64,000 nt of DNA from Aspidapion aeneum (GCA_963576565.1 OY755048.1:9091984-9155983), one strand, 5' to 3'. Positions 10,533-21,079 are shown, counted from the stretch's first letter. Program-made: numbers and translations. The notes: generated from the letters alone by a model not told the origin.

Positions 10533-11861
10533 CTCAGAGTAATAACATATAGAGAAGGAGTAGCCCCGGTTTCGGCGGTCATTCATTCATTTGTTGGTAA
10601 ACAATGTAGCTTTTCCGCTGATGCCGCCTCCTCTGCCTCTGTAAAATTTTATAAATAATAAGTAAGGTTCAACTTCTTACCTTACCAAAATATATAGTGC
10701 ATTGAGTTGGTTAGGCTATTCAAACCGTGCGATAATTTGTCATGCGCTTATTATCCCGCGTCGCGTCGTTTTATGCTGTGTATTTCTTATTACAATCTGC
10801 GATAAAAACTCATTTAGACAACATAATTTATGAACGGCCCCTTTTCCCACAATTTTTTCAGGACGTGGCAATAGGTGTATGCCATCATATTACGGATTTC
10901 TTGTTAGCAGGGCCGGGTTTCGTTTTGAGCTACTTGAACTGTAACCCCAGGTAAAAAGGGAATCCTTTTTCCTATTGTAGAGGACGATTAAATTTAAGAA
11001 AATTAAATTAGTCATTGTTCCAACAGTTTTAACCGGTATTAAGGATATTCTATTTTATTATTTTAAAATGCGGCTTTTCTGTTTGGAGAGTTGAAGCAAT
11101 ATTAACCATTCAAACGAAAATTTTATAGGATTGTTTTAATTTTCTCTAAGTATTTAGTAGTTTTGTAGTTTTTCTGTGTGAAACCACACCTTAAGGAAAA
11201 CAAGCGTCTTGGAATTAAATAAATGGATCCATGACGGATCTGATACCTTCCTAGCCCATTAGCACACTCCACGTTATATCAACCTTGAAAACAGTTTTTT
11301 GTAAATATCTCCGAAATGAAAGCTCCTTCGAACTTTTCGGTTATAACATAATTTTTTTCAAAAAACGCGCGCTACTATATTCCGAATACCGCATATTGAT
11401 GCGACGTTCCATTAAAAAGTTAGCATTTTTTAAACTTTTTAACTGTCAAAAAACTGTTATTAACATTCACGAATTTTGACGAAAATCTAATCAGCTCGTT
11501 GCAGTATCGAGTACTATTTCACCTAAAAATTTCATGTAAAGCGGTTAAGCGGTTTAGAAGCTATTGCGTTACGGACAGATATACATACATACACACACAA
11601 CACAGACAGACATCACGATGATATTGCTAGGGTAGGTCAAAATACACCCAAATAACACATTTTCGGTGTTGTCAAAAATTTTTTTTTGTCGAAAACAATA
11701 CCTTCTCTAGCCGTTGCTGTGCGGGCTAGGAAGGTAAAAAGGGGGCGGGCCGACTGCACACCAAGTAGTATAAGTCGTAGCCTTTAGACTGAATTGTTTA
11801 GTTTACACTTGAAGACGGTTGGATATACTTACTTACTGAAACGTCCTGTTTAAAATAAATC

Positions 11862-12215
11862 AACACAAAAACATTTCATGTAAAAAAGAGCCAAGTACGC
11901 GAAAATGGCATTCCGTAAAAAGAATTGAGATAAAAGTAAGGCCAAGTTCTCCAATACAAATTTCATAATGAAAGATTTTTACTAGTTGGAAATGTTATTC
12001 TAAACTTTGCTATTACAGCCAAACTTCTTTATGTTCAATTTAGCACTGTGCCTGAGTCATTTACAGCCGTAATAGCCAAGTTTAGAAAAACATTTCCAAA
12101 CTAGTTTCTTACTTTCATTTTAAAATTTGTATTGGAGAACTTGACTTTACTTTTATCTCAATTCTATTTACGGAATGCCGCGTACTTGGTTATTTTTACA
12201 TGAAATGTTTTTGTT
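11862..12215. repeat. Central palindrome of E3 copy 1
   Basis: The arms pair over about 170 bp: 'cattccgtaaaaagaattga' near 11918 with the complement near 12160-12180, 'aagttctccaatacaaattt' near 11945 with 12125-12145, and 'ctattacagccaaacttctt' with the start of the right arm. The axis lies near 12045. The same palindrome is kept in copy 2 at about 32815-33140. Confidence 0.8.
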
Positions 12216-12335
12216 ATGATTTCACTTCTTTTTAAAGGAATTGGATAATATTTAATTTTTAAAACAGTAAAATATGTGGAATATTGTTCAAAACTTTTGC
12301 AATGCCTTACTTAAAATTTTAAGGTCTTTTAGTTT

Positions 12336-13090
12336 TTTCCCATGGTTTTATCATAGCTGCTATCAGCCTTCCAAAGCTCAGCTCTCTAGCGATTCTGAAA
12401 GTGGACAATGTTACTTTTGCATAACTTTACATGTATAGGGAAGGGAAGTAAATTAAAATTTTCGTGTTTTTAAATTTTTTCCTATAGTTTTATCATAGTT
12501 CCTATCAGTCTTCCAATGCTCAGCACTCTAGCGTTTTTGGAAGTGGGTAATGTTACTTTTACATAACTTGACATTTATAGGGGAGGAGAGTAAATGAAAA
12601 TTTTTGAAGTTTTTAAATTTTTTCCCATGGTTTTATCATAGTTTCTATCAGCCTTCCAGCGTTTCTGGAAGTGGGCAATGTTACTTTTATATAAATTTAC
12701 ATTCATAGGAGAGGGAAGTAAATTAAAATATTGGTGTTTTAAAATTTTTTCCTATAGTTTTATCATAGTGTCTTTCAGTCTTAAAAAGCTCAGCTCTCTA
12801 GCGTTTCTGGAAGTGAGCAGTGTTACTTTTACATAACTTTACATTTATATGGGAGGGAAATAAATTTGAATTTTGGGGTGTTTTTTCCTATAGTTTTATC
12901 ATAGTTCCTATCAGGCTGCCAAAGCTCAGCTCTCTAGCATTTCTAAAAGTGGGTAATGTTACTTTTAAATAATTTTACATGTATAGGGGAGGGGAGTAAA
13001 TTAAAATTTTGGGGCTTTTTGATTTTTTTCAGGGGTTTGGTCATAATTTCTATCAGTCTGCCAAATTTCAGCTCTGTAGCATATCTGGAA
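12336..13090. repeat. Tandem ~130-145-bp units in E3 copy 1
   Basis: About six units share 'ggttttatcatag', 'aaagctcagctctctagcg', 'gtttctggaagtgggcaat' and 'tgttacttttacataac'. They start near 12336, 12476, 12617, 12746, 12880 and 13025. The same array, inverted, is at about 31915-32690 in copy 2. Not a CRISPR-like array: units are contiguous and lack unique spacers. Confidence 0.85.
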
Positions 13091-13845
13091 GTACAGTAGA
13101 ATTTTGATGATCTATACATGAGTGAGTGAGTCAGTGAATGAGTGGCAATTGCGACGTTTTTTTAAATTTCGTAACTACTTTACTACTTTATAGAAGTCTA
13201 TGAAACTACGACTGTGCAAAGTATGAGATTCGTAGCTCTTTCTGAAGTAGAGTTTTAGATAGGTCAAATATGGGCTGAAATGTTTCAAGAAAAGATGGTA
13301 CGGCAGCGCGAACTTAGCGAGGCACTGCCGTGCCCTCAGATAAAGACAATGGAAGTCCAAAGTTTTATTTCTACTCAATCATTGTCTACGAGTTTCAAAC
13401 AAAAGATTATTTTTTCACTTATATAATGGCAACAAGTTTAATTAGGTGGGTCCTCAAGTCGTGAACGGTTAGCCCAGATATTCCTAAGCTCTAAGGTCTA
13501 CACTGACAGTAACATGTGTTTGTATTAAATGCAGTGTTGTCTTGGCCGTCGGACTCGGTATATTGAATTTTTGGTGTTTTTTTCTGTGTGCTGAGTTTTA
13601 TTTTTGTAAAAAAGAACTTAGTTGGACGTAAAAATAAACAAGTAGTGCTATGTTTCCGAAAATATTGTGAAAATTTAGCCCAGTGTCGTTTTTTCGAGAT
13701 GATTCCAGTGACGCAGCTATGTTGCCATCGCCGGGGATTCTGCAAATTCTAAGTTTTCAGGAATGAACGCCACGAATAGGGAAAATTTACACGGGGCCGC
13801 GGTTTACTTCTTCTCTTTATATTATTATTACTCTAAGATTGCAAC

Positions 13846-14677
13846 AGTCCTTTGGCTTTTCCTCCAGATTAATATCTCCGAAATCAATCGGCATTTTTGA
13901 TTTATGAAAATCGGGCCATTCGTTTTCGGGAGACCCCAAAAACGACTGTGCGTTCCACCACATGTCATGTGACATGAGCTGTGAAGGGGTGGCCCCTCGT
14001 GACGCAATATCGGCTGCATTTAAAGCAGAAGGAATGTAGCGCCATGAGTTTGAGGGAATGATTTCTTGGATCCTACTGACTCGATTTCCAACAAAGGTTT
14101 GCCAGCGATTAGGAGGTGATGAAAGCCAGTGCAATACGACTTGCGAATCGCAGAAAGTAACGATATTTGTAAAAGTTAATTTTCCTTCATAGCTAGATAA
14201 AACGAAGTCAATTAATTCGCTTAAAAGAAATGCGCCTAGGAGTTCTAGCCTAGCCAAAGTTTGTGACTTTATAGACGCGACCCTAGATTTTGCAGATATG
14301 AGAGAAACAGATATATTGTTTTCCTCTTCTACACGAAAATATACGACGCCTGCGTAGCCTCGAATTGAAGCGTCACAGAAGCCGATGATTTGACAGGTAT
14401 TGGTTTTTGACAGTTTGATTTGTCGGGGTAATTGAAAATTGGAAAGAAGCGGGAATTCAGAATGAAGTTTGTTCCAAGAGTCGATGATAAAAGAATCTGG
14501 TTCTTCGTCCCAGCCTATTTTCGATATCCACAACTGTTGCAAAATAAATTTTGCTTGTAGCAACAAGGGACAAAGAAAACCTAAGGGATCGAAGATTGTT
14601 CCTATGATAGATAAAATAGAACGTTTAGTTGGGGGTTTGTCCTTCATTCGGCATTGATGTCGTTTTTTGGATGCCAT
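13846..14677 (-). pseudogene. BEL1 RNase H domain
   Basis: This encodes the region after the RT in BEL/Pao polyproteins. The connecting segment 'GTIFDPLGFLCPLLLQAK' is the usual start. The RNase H signatures are 'GFCDASIRGYAGVVYF', 'LARLELLGAFLL' and 'FCDSQVVLHWL', giving the Asp-Glu-Asp acids, and 'PSALNAADIASRGA' near the end. The frame stays open until it runs into E3 at 13837, so the last few codons of the open stretch belong to E3. The upstream junction to the RT is out of frame near 14680-14770. Confidence 0.88.
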
Positions 14678-14772
14678 TGAAGTCCTAAAACTTTGATAAA
14701 GTGTGGTTAATCCTTGTCAAAAGAGAGAGGCATTTGACGATCGGATTCTGGCAATGTTGCCAATAACTCAGG

Positions 14773-15340
14773 TCAATTGTTTGCCCATTTTTTAAGTTCA
14801 AATCCTCCCGACTTCAACAAATCATTGAGTTTCGTCTGAAGGGAAAGGGCTTTAGAAAGCGAAGGGCTAGTTCCCAAGATATCGTCGATGTAAATTGACG
14901 TTTTTAGAACAGTACTAGCCATAGGAAAACGTTCCTTTTCTCTCTCTGCCAGCTCATTTAATGTACGCATGGCTAGAAAAGGTGAGCATGCCATGCCAAA
15001 AGTGACAGTAGAAAGTTCCCACACTGAAAGTGGGTCCTGTGGAGAAAACCTCCACAATATCCTTTGAAAAGAACGGTGATAAGGATTGATAAGGACTTGA
15101 CGGAACATCTGTTTGATATCAGCAATGTAGGCAATAGGATTAAGACGAAACGTAAGGAGTTAAGAAGCAATATCCTTTTGAAGTTTCGGTCCCGATAACA
15201 ACGTGTCATTGAGACTAATATTTTTTGGGGTGACTGCCGAACAATCCCAGACTACCCTTAATTTTGTACTTAAGCTTTCCGGCTTTAGTACGCAATAATG
15301 TGCCAAAAAACATGATACGTCGACTTTTGGTTGACTAGAT
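14773..15340 (-). pseudogene. BEL1 reverse transcriptase, C-terminal two thirds
   Basis: Read on the minus strand from 15340: 'VSCFLAHYCVLKPESLSTKL' then 'RVVWDCS', 'ISLNDTLLSGPKLQKDI', 'AYIADIKQMFRQ' (first catalytic Asp), 'VTFGMACSPFLAMRTL' and 'IYIDDILG' (the YxDD catalytic pair). A stop lies between 'LQKDIAS' and 'LTFRLNPIAY', and a frame change lies near 15109. The gypsy-like insertion cuts the upstream end. The catalytic residues survive but the frame does not. Confidence 0.88.
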
Positions 15341-15391
15341 AAATATTTATATTGTAAAAAAGAAAGATATTTATATTGTAAAAAAGAAAGA

Positions 15392-16516
15392 CTGATAGTG
15401 TGTGTTGCCTATCGATATGTGTATCCTATCCTGGCATCTGGATACCGATATTACTATTAGAAAGTCGCGTTCTGGTGCATTTTTAGGTTAAAATGTTCTT
15501 CAAATTTTGAAGACATCTAGAATCATTGAATTAAAAAATACAAGCAGGTCCTTATTAGTCGAACTTATAAAAAAATTATTCTAAAGAACGTCTTTAGAGC
15601 TTAGGCTAAAGGACCTGGAGGCTCAAACTGAGATTAAGTTTTAGTCTGAATTGACATATATAAACTTACTTCGATAGGCAAATTAGTTTAATTTAATTTT
15701 GCATAGATGACCATAACATAGCCAAATGATAAGAGTTACTGTTTTCCTAAAAAGTTTATTCGAGAAGAGTAGAAATATTTATCCAGATAATTCAACAATA
15801 TAATTTGCGCCAAATGAAAAAATAATAAAAATGTAGATTCGGCAAATAAGTAGCAAAAAGTAGTGAGTGTATGTATACCAGATATTGCCAATCATATTTA
15901 TAAGTTTAAAAGATAGAAATGTTATTTAATGTACTCGAAAATTGGGTAATTATGGTAGAAAAATAAAATACATAGAATGCTTCAGTATAGAGCTAAGCCA
16001 TTTCTTTAAAAATTTTAAAAATATGTATATGTATATGTAACCACAGCAAAGAAAAAGTACTAATTTTTATTTCTAACTTTAGTAATAAAACATTTGTGCC
16101 ATACAGTGGTCCACAATAGATCCAATTGTGACTGCTTTAAAATAATGCATCCTTAAAATTCTTTAAAATGTTAGATAAGAGTGAAGGCTAAAGTTATAGA
16201 GATAAAATACAATTGCCTAATTATTATCTCATTGATTCGGTTTTCTAAGAAAATGTGTTGCCATATGGAAATCCATCTTGTATAATTTTCAGAAGGTGGT
16301 GGCCTAATAAGAGCATTGCTTCATAGTGTAAAAAATATACATAATTGTTTGAAGAATCAATAAAAGACAACTAATTAAAACTAAAAAAAATTGATGTATG
16401 GAGGGTTAAACTAAGAGTTAATTTAGCTTCAGTCGTTGCGAAAAAAAAATGTGATAGAAACTTGTCTTCCAGATGCCAGATTTAATACTATTTAATGAGA
16501 TGCAGGCAAAAAATAA
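15392..16516. other. AT-rich tail of the gypsy-like insertion, no RT
   Basis: Where RT, RNase H and integrase would be expected downstream of protease, no coding similarity can be read in any frame. The phrase 'ggcatctgga' (15434) recurs inverted as 'tccagatgcc' (16470), possibly marking an internal rearrangement. Confidence 0.5.
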
Positions 16517-18226
16517 TTAGTTAAGACGCACTGAATATTGGCCGTCATCAATATTGCTATCGTTATCATTATCATTATAAATATAGCTATCTTGAGTAAT
16601 CATGTTACATAAGTTTTCTGAGGAACTATTCTGAAAAGCCGAGAACAACCTTTGAACTGAAAATTCCAAATTATTTAAACTATTTTGAGACAGGTAATGG
16701 TCATTTTGCTTGTTTATATTTAACAACGGATTTTGACTGCATTTTTGTTTACAATGTGAAATTTCATACTTGTTATTGCGATAAAAATTTCGTGACTGTT
16801 TTGTTTTTCTTTCGAGGCCAATGTCACTGGCTGATGTGTTACCTATTTGAAAATTATTATGATTGTTGATATAAACATTTCTATTAATTTGAGACATTGA
16901 TTTTTTATTTTTAAAATACAGATTTTGATTATTAATTTTGGTAAAAAAGCCTAAATTTGCACCCCTATAAATTTTTACTAACTTATGGTGCCTGGATAAA
17001 ATTTGAAAATGGACAAAATCTTTTAAAATTGTTGGTTGTGAGACTAACTCCAGATGCTTAGCTTTAAGGCCTTTAGTAAACTGAAAGTTCGGAAAATTAT
17101 TTAAAATCTGACTTGTAAATTCACATGGAATTTTTATCTTTAGTGTTTCATTTGGACCTAAATAAAATATTTTAGGCGATTTAAAAAAAATCTTGTCATA
17201 TTTGCGTTTAGTAAATTTATCTGTGACGGAGAGGCAAGAGTCTAAAGGACCAGAATACGAATTATAAAAATTAACTGAAAAGTCCTCCCCTATTGTCACC
17301 TTACTATTGCAATAGTCAATAACGACTTTACTTTGTTTAAGAAAAGAAGTACCCAAAATAAGAGGTACTGGTAGTTCTTCCACTACAAGGGCAGAAACCC
17401 TGTGTTTTAAATGGCCAAATTGGATTTCTATGTTTGTTTTCCCTAATGGGTTAACAAAATGACCACCTGCTGTAGATAATCTACTATTCCCTTGAATTTC
17501 CAAAATTTTTCCAGCTAAACTTTTATGTACTATGTTTTGTGAAGATCCGCTATCTAATAAAATATTTAAATTTTTTCGGTGATTTATGGAACCTTTGATT
17601 TGCAAGATATTTGAATTTGAACTAAAACACGACAAGTTTATATCCTCAAAATTTTGATTCGATACGTATGAATTTTGCATTTTTGTTTCTGCGATTCGCT
17701 GTAACAAAAGTACAATGTCTTTAAGTTTGTCTTGTGTCATGTTATTTGTACATAAAATTTTAAAATTTTCATAAAATTCCCTCAAAATTCCATCTTCAAA
17801 TGTCTCTAAGAAATCGAGAAATTCTATTTTAGGACTAATTAAATTTGACAAAGATAATAGTGAAAAATAATAACTTTTAATGCTTTCATTGGATAACTGT
17901 TTTCTTTGCCTAAACTGTTCTCTGAATTTTTTATATGCAAATTTGCCACCGAAATAGTTTATAAAATCTGTTTTGACGTCATCCCATGTCTTATTTTTGT
18001 TTGAGTTTGTCTGTGTGTAGCTTGTGTACCAAAAATTTGCGGGCTTTTCCAAATAGGACTTTAAACATCTCATTTTAAATGTGTTCGGCCAAAAATTTTT
18101 GTCACAAATTCTGTCGTATTCATTTATAAAATTAACGGGGCAACTGCAAATCGGATCAAACGTAGGTGGTTCTGTAAATTGAGGCACGATTGGAGTCATA
18201 TTAAGTGTGTTGCAAAGTGGTTCCAT
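16517..18226 (-). CDS. Gypsy-type gag-protease polyprotein, intact ORF without RT
   Basis: A single open frame of 569 codons from the Met at 18226; the frame is open 41 codons further upstream, but that extension is hydrophobic and the inner Met ('MEPLCNTLNMTP') is preferred. The first ~200 residues look like a retrotransposon gag: 'FWYTSYTQ', 'TWDDVKTDFINYFGG', 'FREQFRQRKQLSNESIKSYY', 'FEDGILREFY'. A retropepsin-like domain follows, with 'NILLDSGSSQNIV' holding the catalytic Asp, and 'PVPLILGTSFLKQSKVVIDY' as the partner strand region. The last ~230 residues are Asn/Ser-rich with acidic 'NDNDNDSN'. No CCHC zinc knuckle was seen and no RT follows. An ORF this long in AT-rich, decayed surroundings suggests recent activity in trans or selection. 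A domesticated gag-protease is possible but unproven. Confidence 0.75.
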   Translation of the reverse strand: MEPLCNTLNMTPIVPQFTEPPTFDPICSCPVNFINEYDRICDKNFWPNTFKMRCLKSYLEKPANFWYTSYTQTNSNKNKTWDDVKTDFINYFGGKFAYKKFREQFRQRKQLSNESIKSYYFSLLSLSNLISPKIEFLDFLETFEDGILREFYENFKILCTNNMTQDKLKDIVLLLQRIAETKMQNSYVSNQNFEDINLSCFSSNSNILQIKGSINHRKNLNILLDSGSSQNIVHKSLAGKILEIQGNSRLSTAGGHFVNPLGKTNIEIQFGHLKHRVSALVVEELPVPLILGTSFLKQSKVVIDYCNSKVTIGEDFSVNFYNSYSGPLDSCLSVTDKFTKRKYDKIFFKSPKIFYLGPNETLKIKIPCEFTSQILNNFPNFQFTKGLKAKHLELVSQPTILKDFVHFQILSRHHKLVKIYRGANLGFFTKINNQNLYFKNKKSMSQINRNVYINNHNNFQIGNTSASDIGLERKTKQSRNFYRNNKYEISHCKQKCSQNPLLNINKQNDHYLSQNSLNNLEFSVQRLFSAFQNSSSENLCNMITQDSYIYNDNDNDSNIDDGQYSVRLN

Positions 18227-18451
18227 ATTTAAAACAACAATAAAAACAAAAAATATCTGAAGAGAAAAAATAAAATAAGATAAACTTGTTTGTCTTAGAG
18301 GCCTACAAAATGTACTGCCCAGCAAAATTAACGACCTACCAATATTCAAAAACCCTTAAGAAATGCTAAAATCTCTACAAAAATAACTTTTTAAAAAAAT
18401 GACAAAAAGAGATAAAAATCTTTCGAAAAAGATAACGGCGCCTCCACCATA

Positions 18452-18824
18452 TGTCACGAGGGGGTTGTCGTGACTATTTGTGTACGTGTTGCGCACAAAT
18501 AAAGAGGATCGTAAGATAGTTTAAGGGTTTATTTAATACTAGTACAAAGATACTTACTTACTAATCACTACTGTCTGGCCCAGTTTTCTGATTCAAATAT
18601 TATTTATGTGTAGGTCGGGTTCAGCTCTCGATCAGCATCTCTTTACTGCTTCTATACTTAACTATTAAAAACTTAGTTACTTAGCGTACTCACTGAACTG
18701 AACCCCGACTATCCGTTCTTGATTGGTTTTATAGAAGCATGTGATTACAAACGTGTTTCAATCTTAAACATAAATCGTTTGCACCACATACTTCCTAGGT
18801 TGACGTCCTAATACTTTTACATCA
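18452..18824 (-). repeat. Putative 5' LTR of the gypsy-like insertion
   Basis: Plus-strand ends are 'tgtcacgaggggg' (18452) and 'acttttacatca' (18824), giving TG...CA. Just inside (minus strand) comes 'tggtggaggcgccg', a plausible primer-binding site starting with TGG. The 3' part holds an AATAAA-like signal on the plus strand only. With a single copy the LTR call rests on position and termini. Confidence 0.55.
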
Positions 18825-18859
18825 GGTCAACCAACCAAGTTCCGGATAGCATGCCCAAA

Positions 18860-19183
18860 TTACATACATGACAATATATAGTCTTGCATGAAACTAGAAT
18901 AGGCAGTGTACAGATCAGGATTTTTGAGTAATCTATTTTCTAGAAGTAAAAATCTACGATAAGCTTGCGGATAAGTATTTCCTAGGTCAGGGTTTATTTT
19001 ATCTTTAAACGGAAGATCTACCATGAATCTACCGCTCGGTTGTCGTACGACACTCGCAGTAAAAATTGATTCCGCTTGTTTTTCTTCCTTTGATAAGATT
19101 TGTTTTTTAGGTAAATGTTCGATTTCCCAAAACCTAGGGATAATGACCTCCAAAGGAGGTGAATGACTCGTTAAAAAACAACT
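18860..19183 (-). pseudogene. BEL1 protease-RT linker and RT N-terminal part
   Basis: Contains the conserved BEL phrases 'RFWEIEHLPKKQ', 'EKQAESIFTASV', 'GRFMVDLPFKDK', 'QAYRRFLLLENRL' and 'AYSSFMQDYI', which precede the RT fingers. It is in frame with the protease stretch upstream but separated by one stop (about 19184-19186). Downstream it ends in a stop at the point where the gypsy-like block begins. Confidence 0.85.
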
Positions 19184-19186
19184 GGT

Positions 19187-19738
19187 TCATTCCATAAGAC
19201 TAACTACTTCGTCCACTTTTCCCATGACGACCCAGCCAAAGATGGTTTCAAGGGCTGAAGGTTGCCCTATTTGTCCAAGAACCCTGCCCTCCTTGAATAT
19301 CTGTGCGAATAGCTCGCAACCAATAACTAGGTCCACAGGTCTAGATTTGAAATAAGATGGGTCGGCAAGTTTAAGGTTTTCCAAGTGTTTCCACTGATTA
19401 TCGTTCAAAGTGAATGTAGGCATATTGGAACATAGTTGTGGAACAACAATTGCTTCGAAATTAAGTAAAGGAGTGACCTGTCCTTGTGGCTTAATGTGAC
19501 ATTGAACGAGCCCTTTGGAAGTAAGAGAAGACATGTGATTTAATCCGAATATTTCAGTGGTGTAACTTCGCCTAGGAAGATTAAGGCGCTGAATACACTT
19601 TTCACTGATGAATCCTGTCTGTGATCCAGAATCAATCAGTGCCCTTACAGGTTGAAAATTTCCGCAACCGTTCATAACATCTATTATGGCGGTGCATAAA
19701 AGAAAGGTACCTGAAGGTCCTGAGGTATTTAATGACAC
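19187..19738 (-). pseudogene. BEL1 aspartic protease
   Basis: Retropepsin domain of BEL1: 'VRALIDSGSQTGFISEKC' carries the catalytic Asp in the DSGSQ motif, followed by 'GLNHMSSLTSKG' and 'PSYFKSRPVDLVIGCELFAQ', the second conserved protease strand. The ending 'PSALETIFGWVVMGKV' is the usual BEL junction ('T.FGW...G'). A nonsense codon follows 'SLME', so the polyprotein is cut here. Confidence 0.88.
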
Positions 19739-19908
19739 ATGAAGATTATTGGCAGGTGGTGTGTGAATGACAGGACTAGTATCTTGGCTTCCAGACTCTT
19801 TATTAGTTTCTAAGATATGAGTTAAAGTGTGGTGCCTTTTACTATTGCAAGTCCTGGATGAATATTTTGATTTGCACTTGTCTACCCCATGCGAGGGATG
19901 AAAACACG
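19739..19908 (-). pseudogene. BEL1 nucleocapsid-protease linker
   Basis: Out-of-frame text between the two neighbours reads 'LACFHPSHGVDKCKSKY' and 'CNSKRHHTLTHIL', which is the second zinc-binding module typical of BEL gag ('C...H...C ... C....HHTLLH'). It is separated from both neighbours by frame changes or stops. Confidence 0.65.
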
Positions 19909-20598
19909 CTAGACATAATTTTTCTGCTTGACGAAAGATAGGCGATCGATAGGTGAGAGGTCAAGAAATGTTTGACATTTCGAAAGCACGTGACCCTGAT
20001 TACACCGGAAACATTTTATTCCCGTACTTGAATTAATTGAGGTGCCAGCCAGTCCTATAAAAGGCGAATTGGATGATTTATAGGTAGGCTTTTGCCCAAA
20101 CTGATTTGGCATAAAATTTGATTTTTGATAGGTAGGCTTTTGCCCAAACTGATTTTGCATAGAATTTGATTTTTGATAGGTAGGCACCCTTTTGGGTGCT
20201 GTTGATTGAGGAAGTGATTCCAAAACGTTACATCTTTTTTCTAGAAATTGAAAAAGTGACTGAAAATTGGGAATTTCGGCATTAGTATTGGCGTGACTCA
20301 TTTCTAAATTTGAACGCGTCGGAATATCCAATTTTTCTAACAGAATGAAAAAAATAATAAAGTCCCAACTGTCAACGTCAAAGCTAAGTGATTTTAAAAA
20401 TTCTAGGGATTCTGAAAAGGTGTCAATTAAATTACGCAATTCTTTAGCTGACTCGTTTTTTAATGTAGAGTTCATAATTGTGCTCAAAGCATCATTTGCG
20501 AGGTCTCGCTTGTTTTGATATCTATTGACTAATTTGTCATAAGCAATTTTATAATTTTGATCAGATAAGCTAATCCCTGATATCAATATCCTCGACAT
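19909..20598 (-). pseudogene. BEL1 gag, C-terminal half with zinc knuckle
   Basis: Contains the gag region 'NYKIAYDKLVNRYQNKRDL', 'ELRNLIDTFSESLEFLKSL' and 'LLEKLDIPTRSNLEM', then a Cys-His module 'CFRCNQGHVLSKC'. Between them is a ~16-residue unit repeated two and a half times ('PTYQKSN.M.NQFGQK'), a 48-bp duplication in the DNA (about 20070-20190). The upstream gag half is in another frame, overlapping by ~28 bp, so a frameshift separates them. Confidence 0.85.
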
Positions 20599-21079
20599 AT
20601 GAAAATAAATATTGAAGTTTTCGGACGTTACTTGGACTTTGATTTTGATCTATAATGTTATTAAAAAGATCGAAAAAGCTTGGCCATAATTTTTTATCAC
20701 CTCGAAATATGGGAATACCTAACTCTTTGAGTTTTGGAGTTTCAAATTCGTTTTGACGAACATATGATCGCGAAAAGGATGGGGCCTCAACCGGAAATAA
20801 TTCAGAGTAAACCCCCTTACACGCATAAAAATATTTACGAGCTTCTGAAAGGATCGCATCTTGCGTTTTAAACTCCTCGTCATCCGAGTCGTCTATCATC
20901 ATAATGACATCATTATGTGCCAACATGCATTTATCGAAGGTTTCATTCAAATCGGAATACCTCACTTGAAACTCGTTTCTCGCTTTTGCGTCCGTTGCCG
21001 CGGTTTGTGAAAACACATAACACTCGGTGATCGCAGATAAAAAACCCTTGCGTTTTTGCACTGCTTTTTTGATAGACAT
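20570..21079 (-). pseudogene. BEL1 gag, N-terminal half
   Basis: The Met at 21079 ('MSIKKAVQKRKGFLSAI') is preferred over the one 14 codons upstream because it matches where BEL gag proteins begin. The frame includes 'FDKCMLAHNDVIMMIDDSDD' and 'LKELGIPIFRGDKKLWPSFF', the conserved 'P.F.G....W..F...F' of BEL gag. It ends in a frameshift at about 20590 into the second half. Confidence 0.85.

Larger units (their letters stand above)
10533..13837 (-). mobile_element. E3 DNA element copy 1 (3.3 kb, 8-bp target duplication)
   Basis: Flanked by attgcaac on both sides (10525-10532, 13838-13845). The ends are inverted, CTcAGAGTAATAA... and ...TTATTACTCTaAG, about 30 bp each ('ataaagagaag' follows). 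A second copy in the opposite orientation lies at 31305-34373, with its own 8-bp duplication. Internal structure: a central palindrome of ~350 bp (about 11862-12215), six tandem units of ~130-145 bp (about 12336-13090), and a short (CAGA/CATA) run at 11580-11610. No transposase was found. The 8-bp duplication suggests the hAT or P superfamily, but the termini do not decide which. Strand is given relative to copy 2. Confidence 0.9.
15341..18824 (-). mobile_element. Gypsy-like insertion with gag-protease only
   Basis: This block splits the BEL1 RT between the 'SFMQDYI' segment and 'VSCFLAHY'. On the minus strand it has an LTR-like end (18824-18452), a possible primer-binding site, one long gag-protease ORF (18226-16517), then ~1.1 kb of AT-rich DNA without RT, RNase H or integrase. 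No second copy of the LTR was found near 15341-15480, so the left boundary is uncertain and may be a deletion or rearrangement. A ~24-bp tandem duplication ('atatttatattgtaaaaaag', twice) marks the left edge (15345-15391). Confidence 0.7.

Noticed and set aside
11800..11860. Second hammerhead-like motif in E3 (TTGAAGA ... GAAACGTCC)
   Set aside because: The core starts TTGAAGA instead of CUGANGA, and the second E3 copy (about 33165-33220) does not preserve it.
12336..13090. CRISPR-like array in E3
   Set aside because: The units are contiguous ~140-bp tandem repeats without spacers, and the sequence is clearly eukaryotic.
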